Shown here one piece after another: positions 56,501 through 64,000 of a DNA stretch of 64,000 nucleotides. The DNA is from Rhizobium sp. NFR07 (GTDB taxonomy: Bacteria; Pseudomonadota; Alphaproteobacteria; Rhizobiales; Rhizobiaceae), in NCBI RefSeq assembly GCF_900111905.1, contig NZ_FOKM01000013.1, forward strand, positions 124,001 through 188,000, written 5' to 3'. Below the pieces are notes generated by a model. It saw only the letters and a program-made list of their open reading frames with translations, was not told where the DNA came from and did not search any database. The number at the start of each line of letters is the position of its first letter. Position 1 is the stretch's first letter. The translations under genes and the position numbers were made by a program.

Positions 56501-56710
56501 ACCGAGCAGGTCGACAAATTCGGAGCGCAGCACACGGGCGGAACGCCGCGTCGGGACGTAGATCGTCACATCGGCCAGCGAAAGCGGATCGTTGGGGTCA
56601 TACTGGAACGTCTCGTTCAGCCGGCCGTCACACAGCGCCGTGGCCAGCGTCTTCAGGAAAGGCGCTGCGGGCGGGATGGTGAACAGGCGGCTCGACCGGT
56701 CAGCCGGCAT
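53507..56710 (-). CDS. addB: Double-strand break repair protein AddB
   Basis: Partner of AddA, 1,067 residues. The N-terminal region is a degenerate helicase fold of the alphaproteobacterial AddB type (RSSRLFTIPPAAPFLKTLATAL; TIYVPTRRSARVLRSEFVDLL). The C-terminal PD-(D/E)XK nuclease carries GIADRIDLKGNGRIDIVDYKTG near 910. The Fe-S cysteine pattern of Firmicute AddB is not obvious. ATG at 56710, three bases after the murU stop. Very GC-rich codons give a 716-codon open frame on the opposite strand, which is a shadow. Confidence 0.93.
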   Translation of the reverse strand: MPADRSSRLFTIPPAAPFLKTLATALCDGRLNETFQYDPNDPLSLADVTIYVPTRRSARVLRSEFVDLLGGRAAILPVVRPLGETDDDSGFFDLVAPEEMDLALPIGGTARLLELGRLILAWRNQLPKIVLDLHSESPLVAPASPADAIWLARALAELIDAIETEERDWSDLKNLQTGEHALWWQLTAEFLSIASAFWPARLEELKRSSPAKHRAAILRGEAQRIGEREHKGPVIVAGSTGSVPAAAELIAAISRLPNGTVVLPGLDMTMPEDQWAMVGEDLADGRPEPASRSHPQFGLSRLLKKIGATRRDVETLGEIGPDLAFRAEAISQALVPAKATDHWSRWRNEADPQALIDAFQDVTLIEAGNEREEAVAIAIALRLALEKPGRNGGEAVAALITPDRALGRRVTAELARFGILADDSAGSALSGTPQGTLAQLLLEATLRPGDPVAIVGLIKHPLVRLGLPAADLRAAVDALEVLALRGGVGEMDISTLQPLLETQLAAILDDPHMPHWRASLPEGAVEQARAIAGKITAAVEPLVGAFLRRRLDGRGLTSRLQLSDWAARTGRALEALCIDERGDLAALWSGEAGEQLADLLAEVIETEGQMEADGPQWIDIVMALTTGGAVKPRSLANPRVFIFGTLEARLQTVDTMILGGLNEGSWPGQTVNNPFLSRTMKTDMGLEPPERRIGQLAHDFQMACGTRNLILTRSMRQGSTPTVASRWLQRLLALGGKAFAEELKARGENFRHWAAKIDEGDNQQPAKRPAPKPPAELQPTRYSFSEVGRLRRDPYSVYARRVLKLDPLDPFNQDPGASERGTLYHAIIDRYTRESIKQGFKPGTPASRETMRQITEELFDAEQLPPHIDRVWRPRFVEVSRAFLDWEADRAHDLRSTFTEVRGGWEVVGAGIRVTGIADRIDLKGNGRIDIVDYKTGLSPSTKQARTLLDPQLSLEAAALIHGGFKEISGKPDDLLYVRLRPGDRFKSERVNNEAGGKPDSKSAIDLAEEALEQLTRFVLTLRKGEAGFASRLVPFAQGDFGGEYDHLARVAEWSTADDDGEAEADE

Positions 56711-56713
56711 GGG

Positions 56714-57454
56714 TCAGGCCTTTTCGGTGTGGCGGGCGATCACCGCCTCGGCTGCGGGAAGTGCATCGGGCGTACCGACCGTGATCCACTCGCCGTCCAT
56801 CACCAGCCCGTAGAGCCGGCCTTTTTCGATCGCCTTGTCGAAATAGATATTGAGGTTGAAGGCGTCATCGGGTGCGTCGAGGAGCAGCGAGGACTGCATC
56901 ACGATCGCGCCGGCATAGACGACGGGATTGTCGCCATCGACATAGCGTGACAGCCGTCCATTGGAATCGAGCTGAAAATCCTTCTTGCCGTTATGCCCGG
57001 TGGTGTGCTCCAGCTGCACGCAGAGCAGCGCCATGTCCATTGCCGCGGGATCGAAGAATCCGGCTAAGCGCTGAAGGTTGGTGGATTTTCCCGGCGTCTC
57101 GCCGATCCAGAAGAGATCGGCATTCATGACGAAGACGATGCCGGCAGAAAGCAGGGAAAGGCCCTTTTTCAGGCCGCCGCCGGAATTCATCAGCTGATCT
57201 CGCTCGTCGGACACGACGATGTCGAGGCGGGGGTAGGCGGCAAGATGAGCCTCCATCCGGTCGGCGAAATGATGAACGTTGACCACGGCGCGGGTTACGC
57301 CGGCATCGGCCAGCGCGTCGAGGCCGTAATCAATCATCGGCTTGCCGGCGACGGGCACCAGCGGCTTCGGCATCGTGTCAGTAATGGGCCTGAGACGGGT
57401 ACCAAGCCCCGCGGCAAGCACCATCGCCTGGGTGATGGGGGCTTTCGTCGTCAT
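56714..57454 (-). CDS. murU: MurU-like nucleotidyltransferase (N-acetylmuramate 1-phosphate uridylyltransferase)
   Basis: Nucleotidyltransferase of 246 residues. The sugar-nucleotide signature is AMVLAAGLGTRLRPITDTMPKPLVPVAGKP, with the NSGGGLKKGL and VMNADLFW (metal aspartate) motifs. MurU adds UMP to MurNAc-1-P in the cell-wall recycling shortcut that bypasses fosfomycin-sensitive MurA. The identity is supported by the next-door AmgK kinase domain. ATG at 57454, 12 bases after the tsaE-amgK gene. Confidence 0.85.
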   Translation of the reverse strand: MTTKAPITQAMVLAAGLGTRLRPITDTMPKPLVPVAGKPMIDYGLDALADAGVTRAVVNVHHFADRMEAHLAAYPRLDIVVSDERDQLMNSGGGLKKGLSLLSAGIVFVMNADLFWIGETPGKSTNLQRLAGFFDPAAMDMALLCVQLEHTTGHNGKKDFQLDSNGRLSRYVDGDNPVVYAGAIVMQSSLLLDAPDDAFNLNIYFDKAIEKGRLYGLVMDGEWITVGTPDALPAAEAVIARHTEKA

Positions 57455-57466
57455 GTCAGGCCTAAT

Positions 57467-58978
57467 TTATGATTCGGGGAGTTCTATTCCAGCCCGCCGG
57501 CACCAATCGCGCAAGGGGGCGAGCGTTTCATGGGCAAGTGCCGTGGACAGATGCCTCAAAGTGCGGGGCATGTGCTTCATATATTGCGGCTTGCCGTCGC
57601 GCTCTTTCAGCCGGACCCACAGGCCGGCCAGCTTGCAATTGCGCTGCGCCGCCATGATCGCCCAGGCTTTCAGGAAGCCGGCTTCGTTGAAGTTCCCCTG
57701 GGCATGGCGAAGCGCCAGATAGTCGATCATCATCCGGTCGGCCAGCGGCTTCGGGATGTCGATGCGGGCATCCTGTACCAGTGAGGCGACGTCGTAGGCT
57801 GTCGGCCCGATCATTGCATCCTGGAAATCGATCAGGCCGACGCGGCGGACACCGATCTCTTCCGGCTGCCAGATGATGTTCGGCGAGTGCATGTCGCGCA
57901 GCAGAAGGTTCTTCTCGGCATCGCCGAGCTGGCCGATCAGCTCGTCCCAGATCGCCAGATAGTCCTGCCGCTCCGCATCGCACGGCTGCTCGCCGCGCTT
58001 CCAGGGCAGGTACCAGTCGAGGATCAGCCGTGCTTCCATCTTCATCGCGACCGGATCGAAATCCGGGATGTGGTGCACATGGCCGTCCGCCATGGCGAGA
58101 TCCTGCCGGGCGGGATGGGCGTGCAGGGCGGCAAGGCAGGCGACGCTTTCCCGGTAGCGATCCTCGATCGGCTGTCCGTCTTCGGAGAGCACGCCATCAC
58201 TGCCGAGATTTTCGATCAGCAGGATGCCTTGCTCGTAATCAACCGCCAGCACTTCCGGCGCCACGAGCCCGATCTCGCGCAAATAGTCGGAGATCGCCAC
58301 GAAAGGATAGGCGTCCTCGGCGATATGGGCGACCTTCGGATAGGGTTTTCCGTCCAGAACCGGCGGTCCATCCGGCCGTTTCGGCCAGTCCATCAGGATA
58401 ATCGTTTCGCCGGCTTCCGTGCTGATGCTCTCATAGGCCCGCATTGAGGCATCGCCCGTCAGAAAGCGGCGACGGGCATTGGAGTGGCCCTGGCTCGCCA
58501 GAAATTCACGGATGGCGATGACGCGGCGGATGCGGGCAAGTGCACCGTCTGGCCCCGCGATCGTCGCCTTGCGGCCTTGGCCGTCATGCTCCAGCGTCAG
58601 ACGGATTCGATCGGCCGGCAGCAGGTTTTCAGCCATTTCCGGCCATTCAACCAGGCAGATGCCGGAGGAAAGCGCCTCGTCGAAGCCTAACTCGTCCAGC
58701 TCGGACGCGTCGCCCAGCCGGTAGAGATCGAAATGCGCAACAGGAATGCGGAGGTCATAGGATTGAACCAGCGTGAAGGTCGGGCTCGGGACTTCCAGCT
58801 CGTCATCGTCTGCAACTGCCCGCAGAAAGGCGCGGGCCAATGTCGATTTTCCGGCGCCGAGATCGCCGGACAGCGCCAGGCAATCGCCGGGCTTCAAAGC
58901 AAGCGCCAGATCCTCGCCGAGGAGTATCGTGTCGCGCTCGCCCGAAAGCGTCAGCGTGACGGCGGCGCCATTGCTCAT
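57467..58978 (-). CDS. TsaE-AmgK fusion: t6A tRNA ATPase plus anomeric MurNAc/GlcNAc kinase
   Basis: Two-domain protein of 503 residues. Residues about 1-150 are TsaE, the ATPase of the threonylcarbamoyl-adenosine tRNA complex, with the P-loop SGDLGAGKSTLARAFL and the FTLVQSYDLR/HFDLYRL motifs. Residues about 160-500 are an aminoglycoside-phosphotransferase-like kinase of the AmgK type, with LLLRDMHSPNIIW (catalytic loop) and GLIDFQDAMIGPTAYD. AmgK makes MurNAc-1-P for MurU, the following gene. The fusion joins tRNA modification and wall recycling; it occurs widely in alphaproteobacteria (known from family). Overlaps divL by four bases. Confidence 0.9.
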   Translation of the reverse strand: MSNGAAVTLTLSGERDTILLGEDLALALKPGDCLALSGDLGAGKSTLARAFLRAVADDDELEVPSPTFTLVQSYDLRIPVAHFDLYRLGDASELDELGFDEALSSGICLVEWPEMAENLLPADRIRLTLEHDGQGRKATIAGPDGALARIRRVIAIREFLASQGHSNARRRFLTGDASMRAYESISTEAGETIILMDWPKRPDGPPVLDGKPYPKVAHIAEDAYPFVAISDYLREIGLVAPEVLAVDYEQGILLIENLGSDGVLSEDGQPIEDRYRESVACLAALHAHPARQDLAMADGHVHHIPDFDPVAMKMEARLILDWYLPWKRGEQPCDAERQDYLAIWDELIGQLGDAEKNLLLRDMHSPNIIWQPEEIGVRRVGLIDFQDAMIGPTAYDVASLVQDARIDIPKPLADRMMIDYLALRHAQGNFNEAGFLKAWAIMAAQRNCKLAGLWVRLKERDGKPQYMKHMPRTLRHLSTALAHETLAPLRDWCRRAGIELPES

Positions 58979-61539
58979 TCGGCCGCGACCGAATGGGCCG
59001 GCGAACGGGCCGGGATGCGGCAGGTGACGGTTGTGCCTTCTCCCGCGCGGCTGTCGATGCTGACATCGCCGTTATGCAGGTGGACGAAGCTCTCGACGAT
59101 GGAGAGGCCGAGGCCCGCGCCGCTGCGCTTGCCGTCCTTGGCCTGCGCCTTGAACCGGTCGAAGACGGTGCGCAGCATGTCGGGCGGTATGCCCGGGCCG
59201 CGGTCGCGCACGGAGAAGAAGACGTTACCCGGATCGCGCCAGCAGTTCAGCGTGATGGTCGAGTTTTCCGGCGCGAAATTCGTCGCATTGGTCAGGAGCT
59301 TGAGCAGGATCTGCTTCAGCCGCTGCTGGTCGGCAGTGATCGTGCCCATGCCGGTCGGCGCAACGATCTCCAGCGTCATGTTGTTTTCCTGCAGCCGATC
59401 GGCGACCTGCATCGCGACGTCGTCCAGCAGGTCCTCGATCGCCAGTTCCGAATAGTTCAGCTCCATGATCCCGGCATCGAGGGTGGCCAGATCCAGGATG
59501 TCGTTGACGATGGTCAAGAGAACCGAGGAGGACGTCGAGATATGGTCGATATACTCGGCCTGACGCTCGCTGAGCGGTCCGACGCCCGGTGTCTTCAGGA
59601 GGTCGGTGAAGCCGATTATGTTGGTCAGCGGAGAGCGCAGCTCGTAGGAGACGTGCTGGACGAAGTCGTTCTTCAGCTCGTCGGCCTTGCGCAGCGCCTC
59701 GTTCTTTTCCTTCAGCGCCTTTTCCGCCCTGGCACTCGCCGTCATGTCGACGAAGGTCAGCATGGTCTGGGCATTCGGCAGCGGTGTGACGGCGTAGTCG
59801 AGGATCAGGCCCGAATAGAGTTCGAACGTGCCGTCCAGCGATTGCCGTTCGTCATCGAAATTGGTGAGCGCCTGGGCGAACCGGCGCCAGCCGTCCGGTT
59901 CTTCGTAGGAGGCTGCACAGGCGGCCTCGATCGTCTTGATATGCGTGCCGGGCTGCGCCTGTTCGGCCGTGATGCCCCAGAGCGCGCGGAAGGCGGGGTT
60001 GGAGAGGCGGATGCGTCCGTCCGGACCGAACACCGCGACACCTTCGGTCAGGTGATCGATGGTTTCACCCTGAACCTGGACCAGCGTGTTGTAACGGGCC
60101 TCGAGGTCTACCTGCTCGGTGAGATTCTCGAACACCCAGGTCGCGCCGCCTTGGGGGTGAGCCGTGGCGATGACGCGTAGCGTCTGCCCGTTCGGCAGGT
60201 GCCAGGTATCGGTCTTGGTGTCGAGCGACTGGTAGACGGCAAGCGCCATGTCCTTCCAGTTGCGCCAGTTCAGGGGCTCGGGCAGCTTGCCGTTGGTGCG
60301 AAGCCTGTCCAGAAGCTCACTATTGTCGGGCTTCGATTCAAGGAAGGGCAGGTCCAGGCCCCAAAGCTGTATGAAAGCCTGGTTGTAGAACTGCAGCCGC
60401 CGCTGGCTGTCGAAGATCGCGACCGGCGTCGCGAGATGGTCGAGCGTCTCGGCATGGCTCTTCAGCGTGCGCTTCAGTTCCTCGCGCACCGTCTCGGCCT
60501 CGGATACATCGATCGCCATGCCGGCCGACCCATCGGTCGACACCACGTCGGTGACGTCGAGTACCGCCCGGTTGCCATGGACCACTGTCGAAAGGCGGTC
60601 GTGGAACGGAGAAAGCGTAGTTGCCGTCGCCTTGATCATTTCCCGGCTGATCGTGCCGAGCAGCTCGCGCCCTTCGGTCACGGCTTGGGCGGGGCTCGTC
60701 GCATCGACGGCGTCGCCATAGGCGTGGTTGACCCAGGCGAGCTTGCCTTGGGTGTCCCGACGCCAGACCGGCTGTTCGATCGTGTCGAGCAGTGACTGGA
60801 AAACGGAAATCGAGTTGGTCAGGCGCTCGCGCTCGATCTTGAGCTCGGCGAGTTCCGCCCGAAGATTGTTCAGCGCCAGGAAGCGGACGAAGGCCTTGCC
60901 GCCGGAGACGCGGCCCTGGACTTCCAGCACCTCGTCGCGATTGGTCTCGACGACCATGTCGAAGCTGCGGGCCTGGCTGCGAAGCAGGTCGATCGCCTTG
61001 TCCAGTTCCGCGGCTGAATTGCTGCGCAGCCAGCGGCCGAAGGCGAGAAAGTCGCGATCCGCCTGCGGTGCGCCGGTTTCAACGGGCAGCTGTCCGAGAA
61101 GTTCGGCCTTGGAAGGACCTTCCCAGACAACGATGCGACGGTTCTTGTCGGCGATCAGCGCTTCGTATTTGGAAATCCGCTGCTGCGCGTCGGAAAGCGC
61201 GCTGCGCATTTCTTCCGTCTCGGCTTCCATATTGCCGCGCTGGCGAACCAGCCACAGGGCGGAGAGAAGGGCGGCGCCAAGCGCGCCCAGCACGAGCGAG
61301 GAAACGACGACTTCGGCGGAGGTGAACAGACGGCTTACGCCGGCCTCCTGCGCGAAGGCAGCCGTCGGAAACGCGATCAGCGCGGTCCCCGAAAGAAGCG
61401 AACGGCCAAATCGGGCGAGCCGCATAAGGCTCATGCCGCCGCGTTTGCCTGTTGCAAAGCAGGGTCGGGAGCCAGAGCGCATGCCTGGGCCAGAATCTGG
61501 ATCGGTCCGCTTAAGCAGACTCGTTTTTTTTACCGCCAT
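58975..61539 (-). CDS. divL: DivL-like PAS sensor pseudo-histidine kinase
   Basis: 854 residues. Hydrophobic segments at about 49-63 and 77-98 anchor it in the membrane; a long coiled coil and several PAS units follow (about 250-600). The DHp helix QHVSYELRSPLTNIIGF has tyrosine 632 where a histidine kinase has its phospho-histidine. The HATPase domain lies at about 740-850 (GSGAGLGLSIVES). This substitution is the hallmark of Caulobacter DivL, which scaffolds the CckA-ChpT-CtrA relay and reads DivK. Start at ATG 61539 with GGAG upstream. First gene of the minus-strand run to trxA. Confidence 0.88.
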   Translation of the reverse strand: MAVKKTSLLKRTDPDSGPGMRSGSRPCFATGKRGGMSLMRLARFGRSLLSGTALIAFPTAAFAQEAGVSRLFTSAEVVVSSLVLGALGAALLSALWLVRQRGNMEAETEEMRSALSDAQQRISKYEALIADKNRRIVVWEGPSKAELLGQLPVETGAPQADRDFLAFGRWLRSNSAAELDKAIDLLRSQARSFDMVVETNRDEVLEVQGRVSGGKAFVRFLALNNLRAELAELKIERERLTNSISVFQSLLDTIEQPVWRRDTQGKLAWVNHAYGDAVDATSPAQAVTEGRELLGTISREMIKATATTLSPFHDRLSTVVHGNRAVLDVTDVVSTDGSAGMAIDVSEAETVREELKRTLKSHAETLDHLATPVAIFDSQRRLQFYNQAFIQLWGLDLPFLESKPDNSELLDRLRTNGKLPEPLNWRNWKDMALAVYQSLDTKTDTWHLPNGQTLRVIATAHPQGGATWVFENLTEQVDLEARYNTLVQVQGETIDHLTEGVAVFGPDGRIRLSNPAFRALWGITAEQAQPGTHIKTIEAACAASYEEPDGWRRFAQALTNFDDERQSLDGTFELYSGLILDYAVTPLPNAQTMLTFVDMTASARAEKALKEKNEALRKADELKNDFVQHVSYELRSPLTNIIGFTDLLKTPGVGPLSERQAEYIDHISTSSSVLLTIVNDILDLATLDAGIMELNYSELAIEDLLDDVAMQVADRLQENNMTLEIVAPTGMGTITADQQRLKQILLKLLTNATNFAPENSTITLNCWRDPGNVFFSVRDRGPGIPPDMLRTVFDRFKAQAKDGKRSGAGLGLSIVESFVHLHNGDVSIDSRAGEGTTVTCRIPARSPAHSVAAE

Positions 61540-61678
61540 AACGGGTCTGTCTCCGTCCAATTGCCGCTCATCGACAAGACATACCACTTCGACCTTGCCC
61601 CAAGCCGATGGCTCGGCGGAGTTCGAATCAAGTCCGAAAACAATACTTGCTCAGGCAAAGACCGGGAAGGGACGGGGG

Positions 61679-61714
61679 CAAAAAAGAAGCCGCAGCCTTT
61701 GTCAAGGCTGCGGC
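61679..61714 (-). terminator. Intrinsic terminator after ahcY
   Basis: Perfect 11 bp stem GCCGCAGCCTT/AAGGCTGCGGC with a four-base loop, followed on the minus strand by TTCTTTTTT. Confidence 0.93.
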
Positions 61715-61745
61715 CACAAGATGTTGTGGATTAACCGGCTAGCGA

Positions 61746-63146
61746 TTAGTAGCGGTAGTGTTCTGCCTTGAACGGGCCCTGGGCCGACACACCGATATAG
61801 GCTGCCTGTTCCGCAGAAAGTTCGGAAAGCTTCACACCGAGCTTGGCCAGATGCAGGCGCGCGACCTTCTCGTCGAGCTGCTTCGGCAGGATGTAGACGT
61901 CGTTCTTGTACTCGCCCTGCTTGGTGAAGAGTTCGATCTGGGCCAGCGTCTGGTTGGTGAACGACGCGGACATGACGAAGGACGGGTGGCCGGTGGCGTT
62001 GCCGAGGTTCAGGAGGCGGCCTTCCGACAGAAGGATCATGCGGTTGCCCTTCGGGAACTCGATCATGTCGACCTGCGGCTTGACGTTGGTCCACTTGAGG
62101 TTCTTCAGCGCTGCGACCTGAATTTCGTTGTCGAAATGGCCGATATTGCCGACGATCGCCATGTCCTTCATCTCGCGCATATGCTCGATGCGGATGACGT
62201 CCTTGTTGCCGGTCGTGGTGATGAAGATGTCGGCGGTCGCGACGACGTCTTCGAGCTGCACGACTTCGAAACCGTCCATGGCGGCCTGCAGGGCGCAGAT
62301 CGGATCGATTTCGGTAACCTTGACGCGGGCGCCGGCGCCGGCGAGCGAAGCAGCGGAACCCTTGCCGACGTCGCCGTAACCGCAGACGACGGCAACCTTG
62401 CCGGCCATCATCACATCGGTGCCGCGGCGAATGCCGTCGACCAGCGATTCCTTGCAGCCATACTTGTTGTCGAACTTGGACTTGGTGACCGAGTCGTTGA
62501 CGTTGATGGCCGGGAAGGGCAGCAGGCCCTTCTTGGACAGATCGTAGAGGCGGTGAACGCCCGTGGTGGTCTCTTCGGTGACGCCCTTGATGGCGTCGCG
62601 CTGCTTGGTGAACCAGCCGGGCGTTGCTGCGAGGCGCTTCTTGATCTGCGCGAACAGGATCTCTTCTTCTTCCGAACCCGGGTTCGACAGCACGTCTTCG
62701 CCGGCTTCCGCACGGGCGCCGAGCAGGATGTACATGGTGGCGTCGCCGCCATCATCGAGGATCATGTTGGAGAATCCGCCATCGGCCCACTGGAAGATCT
62801 GGTCGGTATATTCCCAGTATTCGGTCAGCGATTCACCCTTGACGGCGAAAACCGGGATGCCGGCAACGGCGATTGCGGCCGCAGCATGGTCCTGGGTCGA
62901 GAAGATGTTGCAGGATGCCCAGCGGATGTCCGCGCCGAGTTCCTTCAGGGTCTCGATCAGGACCGCGGTCTGGATCGTCATGTGCAGCGAGCCGGAAATG
63001 CGTGCGCCCTTCAGCGGCTTGGAAGTGCCGAATTCTTCGCGGCAGGACATCAGGCCCGGCATTTCGGTCTCAGCGATGTCCAGTTCCTTGCGGCCGTAGG
63101 CGGCAAGGTTGATGTCCGCGACGACGTAATCTTTTTCGGCGCTCAT
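61746..63146 (-). CDS. ahcY: S-adenosylhomocysteine hydrolase
   Basis: Splits S-adenosylhomocysteine to adenosine and homocysteine, keeping methylation reactions running; NAD-bound cytoplasmic tetramer. 466 residues: ISGSLHMTIQTAVLIETL near 52, SNPGSEEEEILFAQ, NVNDSVTKSKFDN with the conserved lysine, NAD Rossmann GYGDVGKGSAASL near 260, and the C-terminal KAEHYRY end that closes the partner's site. ATG at 63146 with GGAGAG. A perfect inverted repeat lies about 110 bp upstream and probably marks its operator. Terminated by a strong hairpin. Confidence 0.96.
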   Translation of the reverse strand: MSAEKDYVVADINLAAYGRKELDIAETEMPGLMSCREEFGTSKPLKGARISGSLHMTIQTAVLIETLKELGADIRWASCNIFSTQDHAAAAIAVAGIPVFAVKGESLTEYWEYTDQIFQWADGGFSNMILDDGGDATMYILLGARAEAGEDVLSNPGSEEEEILFAQIKKRLAATPGWFTKQRDAIKGVTEETTTGVHRLYDLSKKGLLPFPAINVNDSVTKSKFDNKYGCKESLVDGIRRGTDVMMAGKVAVVCGYGDVGKGSAASLAGAGARVKVTEIDPICALQAAMDGFEVVQLEDVVATADIFITTTGNKDVIRIEHMREMKDMAIVGNIGHFDNEIQVAALKNLKWTNVKPQVDMIEFPKGNRMILLSEGRLLNLGNATGHPSFVMSASFTNQTLAQIELFTKQGEYKNDVYILPKQLDEKVARLHLAKLGVKLSELSAEQAAYIGVSAQGPFKAEHYRY

Positions 63147-63258
63147 GAATCTCTCCAGATCTCGTTGCTCGAATAAGCCGCCGGTCGTGCGAAGTCTGGC
63201 ACCGGCAGCACAAAAACTCGCTGGCGGTTTAGCAGGCTTTCCGGCTTGTTGCAACGGT

Positions 63259-63280
63259 CATATAAAGAGGTCTTTATATG
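63259..63280. promoter_or_regulatory. Perfect palindromic operator upstream of ahcY
   Basis: CATATAAAGA and TCTTTATATG, exact inverted repeats, flank GG. The site lies between ptsH and ahcY, about 110 bp before the ahcY ATG. It resembles, from memory, AT-rich palindromes proposed for ArsR-type SAH/SAM-responsive regulators (SahR/SamR) of the methionine cycle in alphaproteobacteria; the regulator is not in the window. Confidence 0.7.
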
Positions 63281-63295
63281 TTTATGTCTGCTGGA

Positions 63296-63571
63296 TCAGG
63301 CTTCCTCGCCGAACTTATTTGCGATCAGGCCCTGGAGTGCGTCGAGCGCTTCCGTCGCCTGCGGGCCTTCCGCGACGACGTCGATGCAACAGCCAGTGCT
63401 GGCGGCCAGCATCATCAAGCCCATGATCGAGGTGCCGCCGACGCTCGAGCCGTCCTTGGAGACGGTGATCGTGGCATCGAAGTTTTCCACCATCTGGACA
63501 AACTTTGCCGATGCCCGGGCATGCAGCCCGCGCTTGTTGACGATCTGAAACTGGCGGGAGAGGGGGGACAT
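63296..63571 (-). CDS. ptsH: HPr phosphocarrier protein of the nitrogen/regulatory PTS
   Basis: Phosphocarrier of 91 residues. His17 in KRGLHARASAKF is the phosphorylated histidine; Ser48 in GGTSIMGLM is the HprK kinase site. In rhizobia HPr serves a regulatory, not sugar-importing, PTS. ATG at 63571, 13 bp after the EIIA-Man gene; an upstream extension in frame overlaps that gene and is not used. Confidence 0.93.
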   Translation of the reverse strand: MSPLSRQFQIVNKRGLHARASAKFVQMVENFDATITVSKDGSSVGGTSIMGLMMLAASTGCCIDVVAEGPQATEALDALQGLIANKFGEEA

Positions 63572-63584
63572 TCTTGTTCTTGTC

Positions 63585-63986
63585 TCACTTGCCGCTGAGA
63601 ACGCGGCTGGCCACGTTGATATATTTGCGACCGGCATCGGAGGCCTCGGCCAAGGCTCTTTCCATGTCGTTCTCGCCGCGCACCCCGGCAAGCTTGATCA
63701 GCATGGGCAGGTTCATGCCCGCGATTACTTCGGTCGTACCGCTGTCCATCACGGAGATGGACAGGTTGGAGGGCGTTCCGCCGAACATGTCGGTCAGGAT
63801 GATGACGCCGTTGCCGGCATTCGCCCGCCCCACTGCGTCGAGAATATCCTGCCGTCTCTGATCCATGTCGTCTTCGGGACCAATACACACGGTCTCTATG
63901 AATTTCTGAGGTCCAACGACATGCTCCACGGCGTGTCGGAATTCCTCAGCCAGCTTGCCATGAGTGACAAGCACCAGTCCGATCAT
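63585..63986 (-). CDS. PTS EIIA-Man family protein
   Basis: EIIA domain of the mannose family, 133 residues. Active histidine 9 in MIGLVLVTHGKLAEEF; the TDMFGGTPSNLS motif near 68 is typical. Without membrane EIIC/EIID partners nearby, it is probably a regulatory EIIA fed by HPr. ATG at 63986; complete, with only 14 bases of upstream sequence in the window, where hprK is usually found. Confidence 0.92.
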   Translation of the reverse strand: MIGLVLVTHGKLAEEFRHAVEHVVGPQKFIETVCIGPEDDMDQRRQDILDAVGRANAGNGVIILTDMFGGTPSNLSISVMDSGTTEVIAGMNLPMLIKLAGVRGENDMERALAEASDAGRKYINVASRVLSGK

Positions 63987-64000
63987 GAAAATACGCCCCC

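Noticed and set aside
54411..56561. 716-codon open frame on the plus strand opposite addB
   Set aside because: GC-rich third positions of addB create long antisense open frames; the translation is serine/arginine-rich with no domain signature and no ribosome site.

Overview
The window is a 64 kb piece of a high-GC alphaproteobacterial chromosome. Gene content and order match the chromosomal origin region of Rhizobiaceae (Rhizobium, Agrobacterium, Sinorhizobium relatives). The evidence is the hemE-origin-ppsR junction, the mnmE-mnmG-rsmG-parA-parB cluster, a TrcR (DUF1013) cell-cycle regulator, a DivL-type pseudo-histidine kinase, GANTC sites at the origin, and an HPr/EIIA-Man regulatory PTS. 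I assign no species. I see no rRNA, tRNA, CRISPR array, prophage or insertion sequence.

Layout. 1-9.2 kb: the 3' end of a large NAD-glutamate dehydrogenase, a UMF1 transporter, then purH, a heparinase-like gene, rsmB and htpX on the minus strand. These are followed by an SDHAF4-like gene, an AT-rich islet with a WYL-like orphan, and a secreted nuclease. 9.2-14.9 kb: acsA, trcR, prpE and a PLP protein. 15-19.3 kb: leuS-lptE-holA on plus. 19.3-27.9 kb: a minus-strand block reading away from the origin (hemE-hemJ, rho, mnmE-mnmG-rsmG-parA-parB). 27.9-28.3 kb: the probable origin, with DnaA-box-like sites and three GANTC sites beside an AT-rich tract. 28.3-38.6 kb: ppsR-maf-aroE-coaE-dnaQ, secB and fxsA (minus), timA-mltA-smr-XRE, and gyrB. 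38.7-43.3 kb: a nitroreductase, phaZ, DUF2852, a YgjP-type metallopeptidase and a SleB-type hydrolase. 43.5-48.6 kb: trpF-trpB-trpA-accD-folC. 48.6-49.5 kb: a 934 bp gene-free stretch with two separate blocks of inverted repeats. 49.5-61.5 kb: a minus-strand run divL, tsaE-amgK fusion, murU, addB, addA, trxA. 61.7-64 kb: ahcY, behind a perfect operator-like palindrome, then ptsH and an EIIA-Man gene.

How it works together. The middle of the window is a replication and segregation centre. Five parS-like sites (four of the five carry a GANTC methylation motif) and one degenerate site flank the origin, next to parAB. Replication genes (holA, dnaQ, gyrB), cell-cycle regulators (trcR, divL) and core translation, tRNA-modification and haem genes surround it. 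The strongest leads are: the polar, GANTC-containing parS set; the densely hairpinned non-coding region between folC and trxA; the palindrome upstream of ahcY; the tyrosine in the DivL phospho-acceptor box; an AccD that has lost most zinc-ribbon cysteines; and the WYL-like islet.

No wholly unknown multi-gene system is evident. Most genes are recognisable housekeeping genes.
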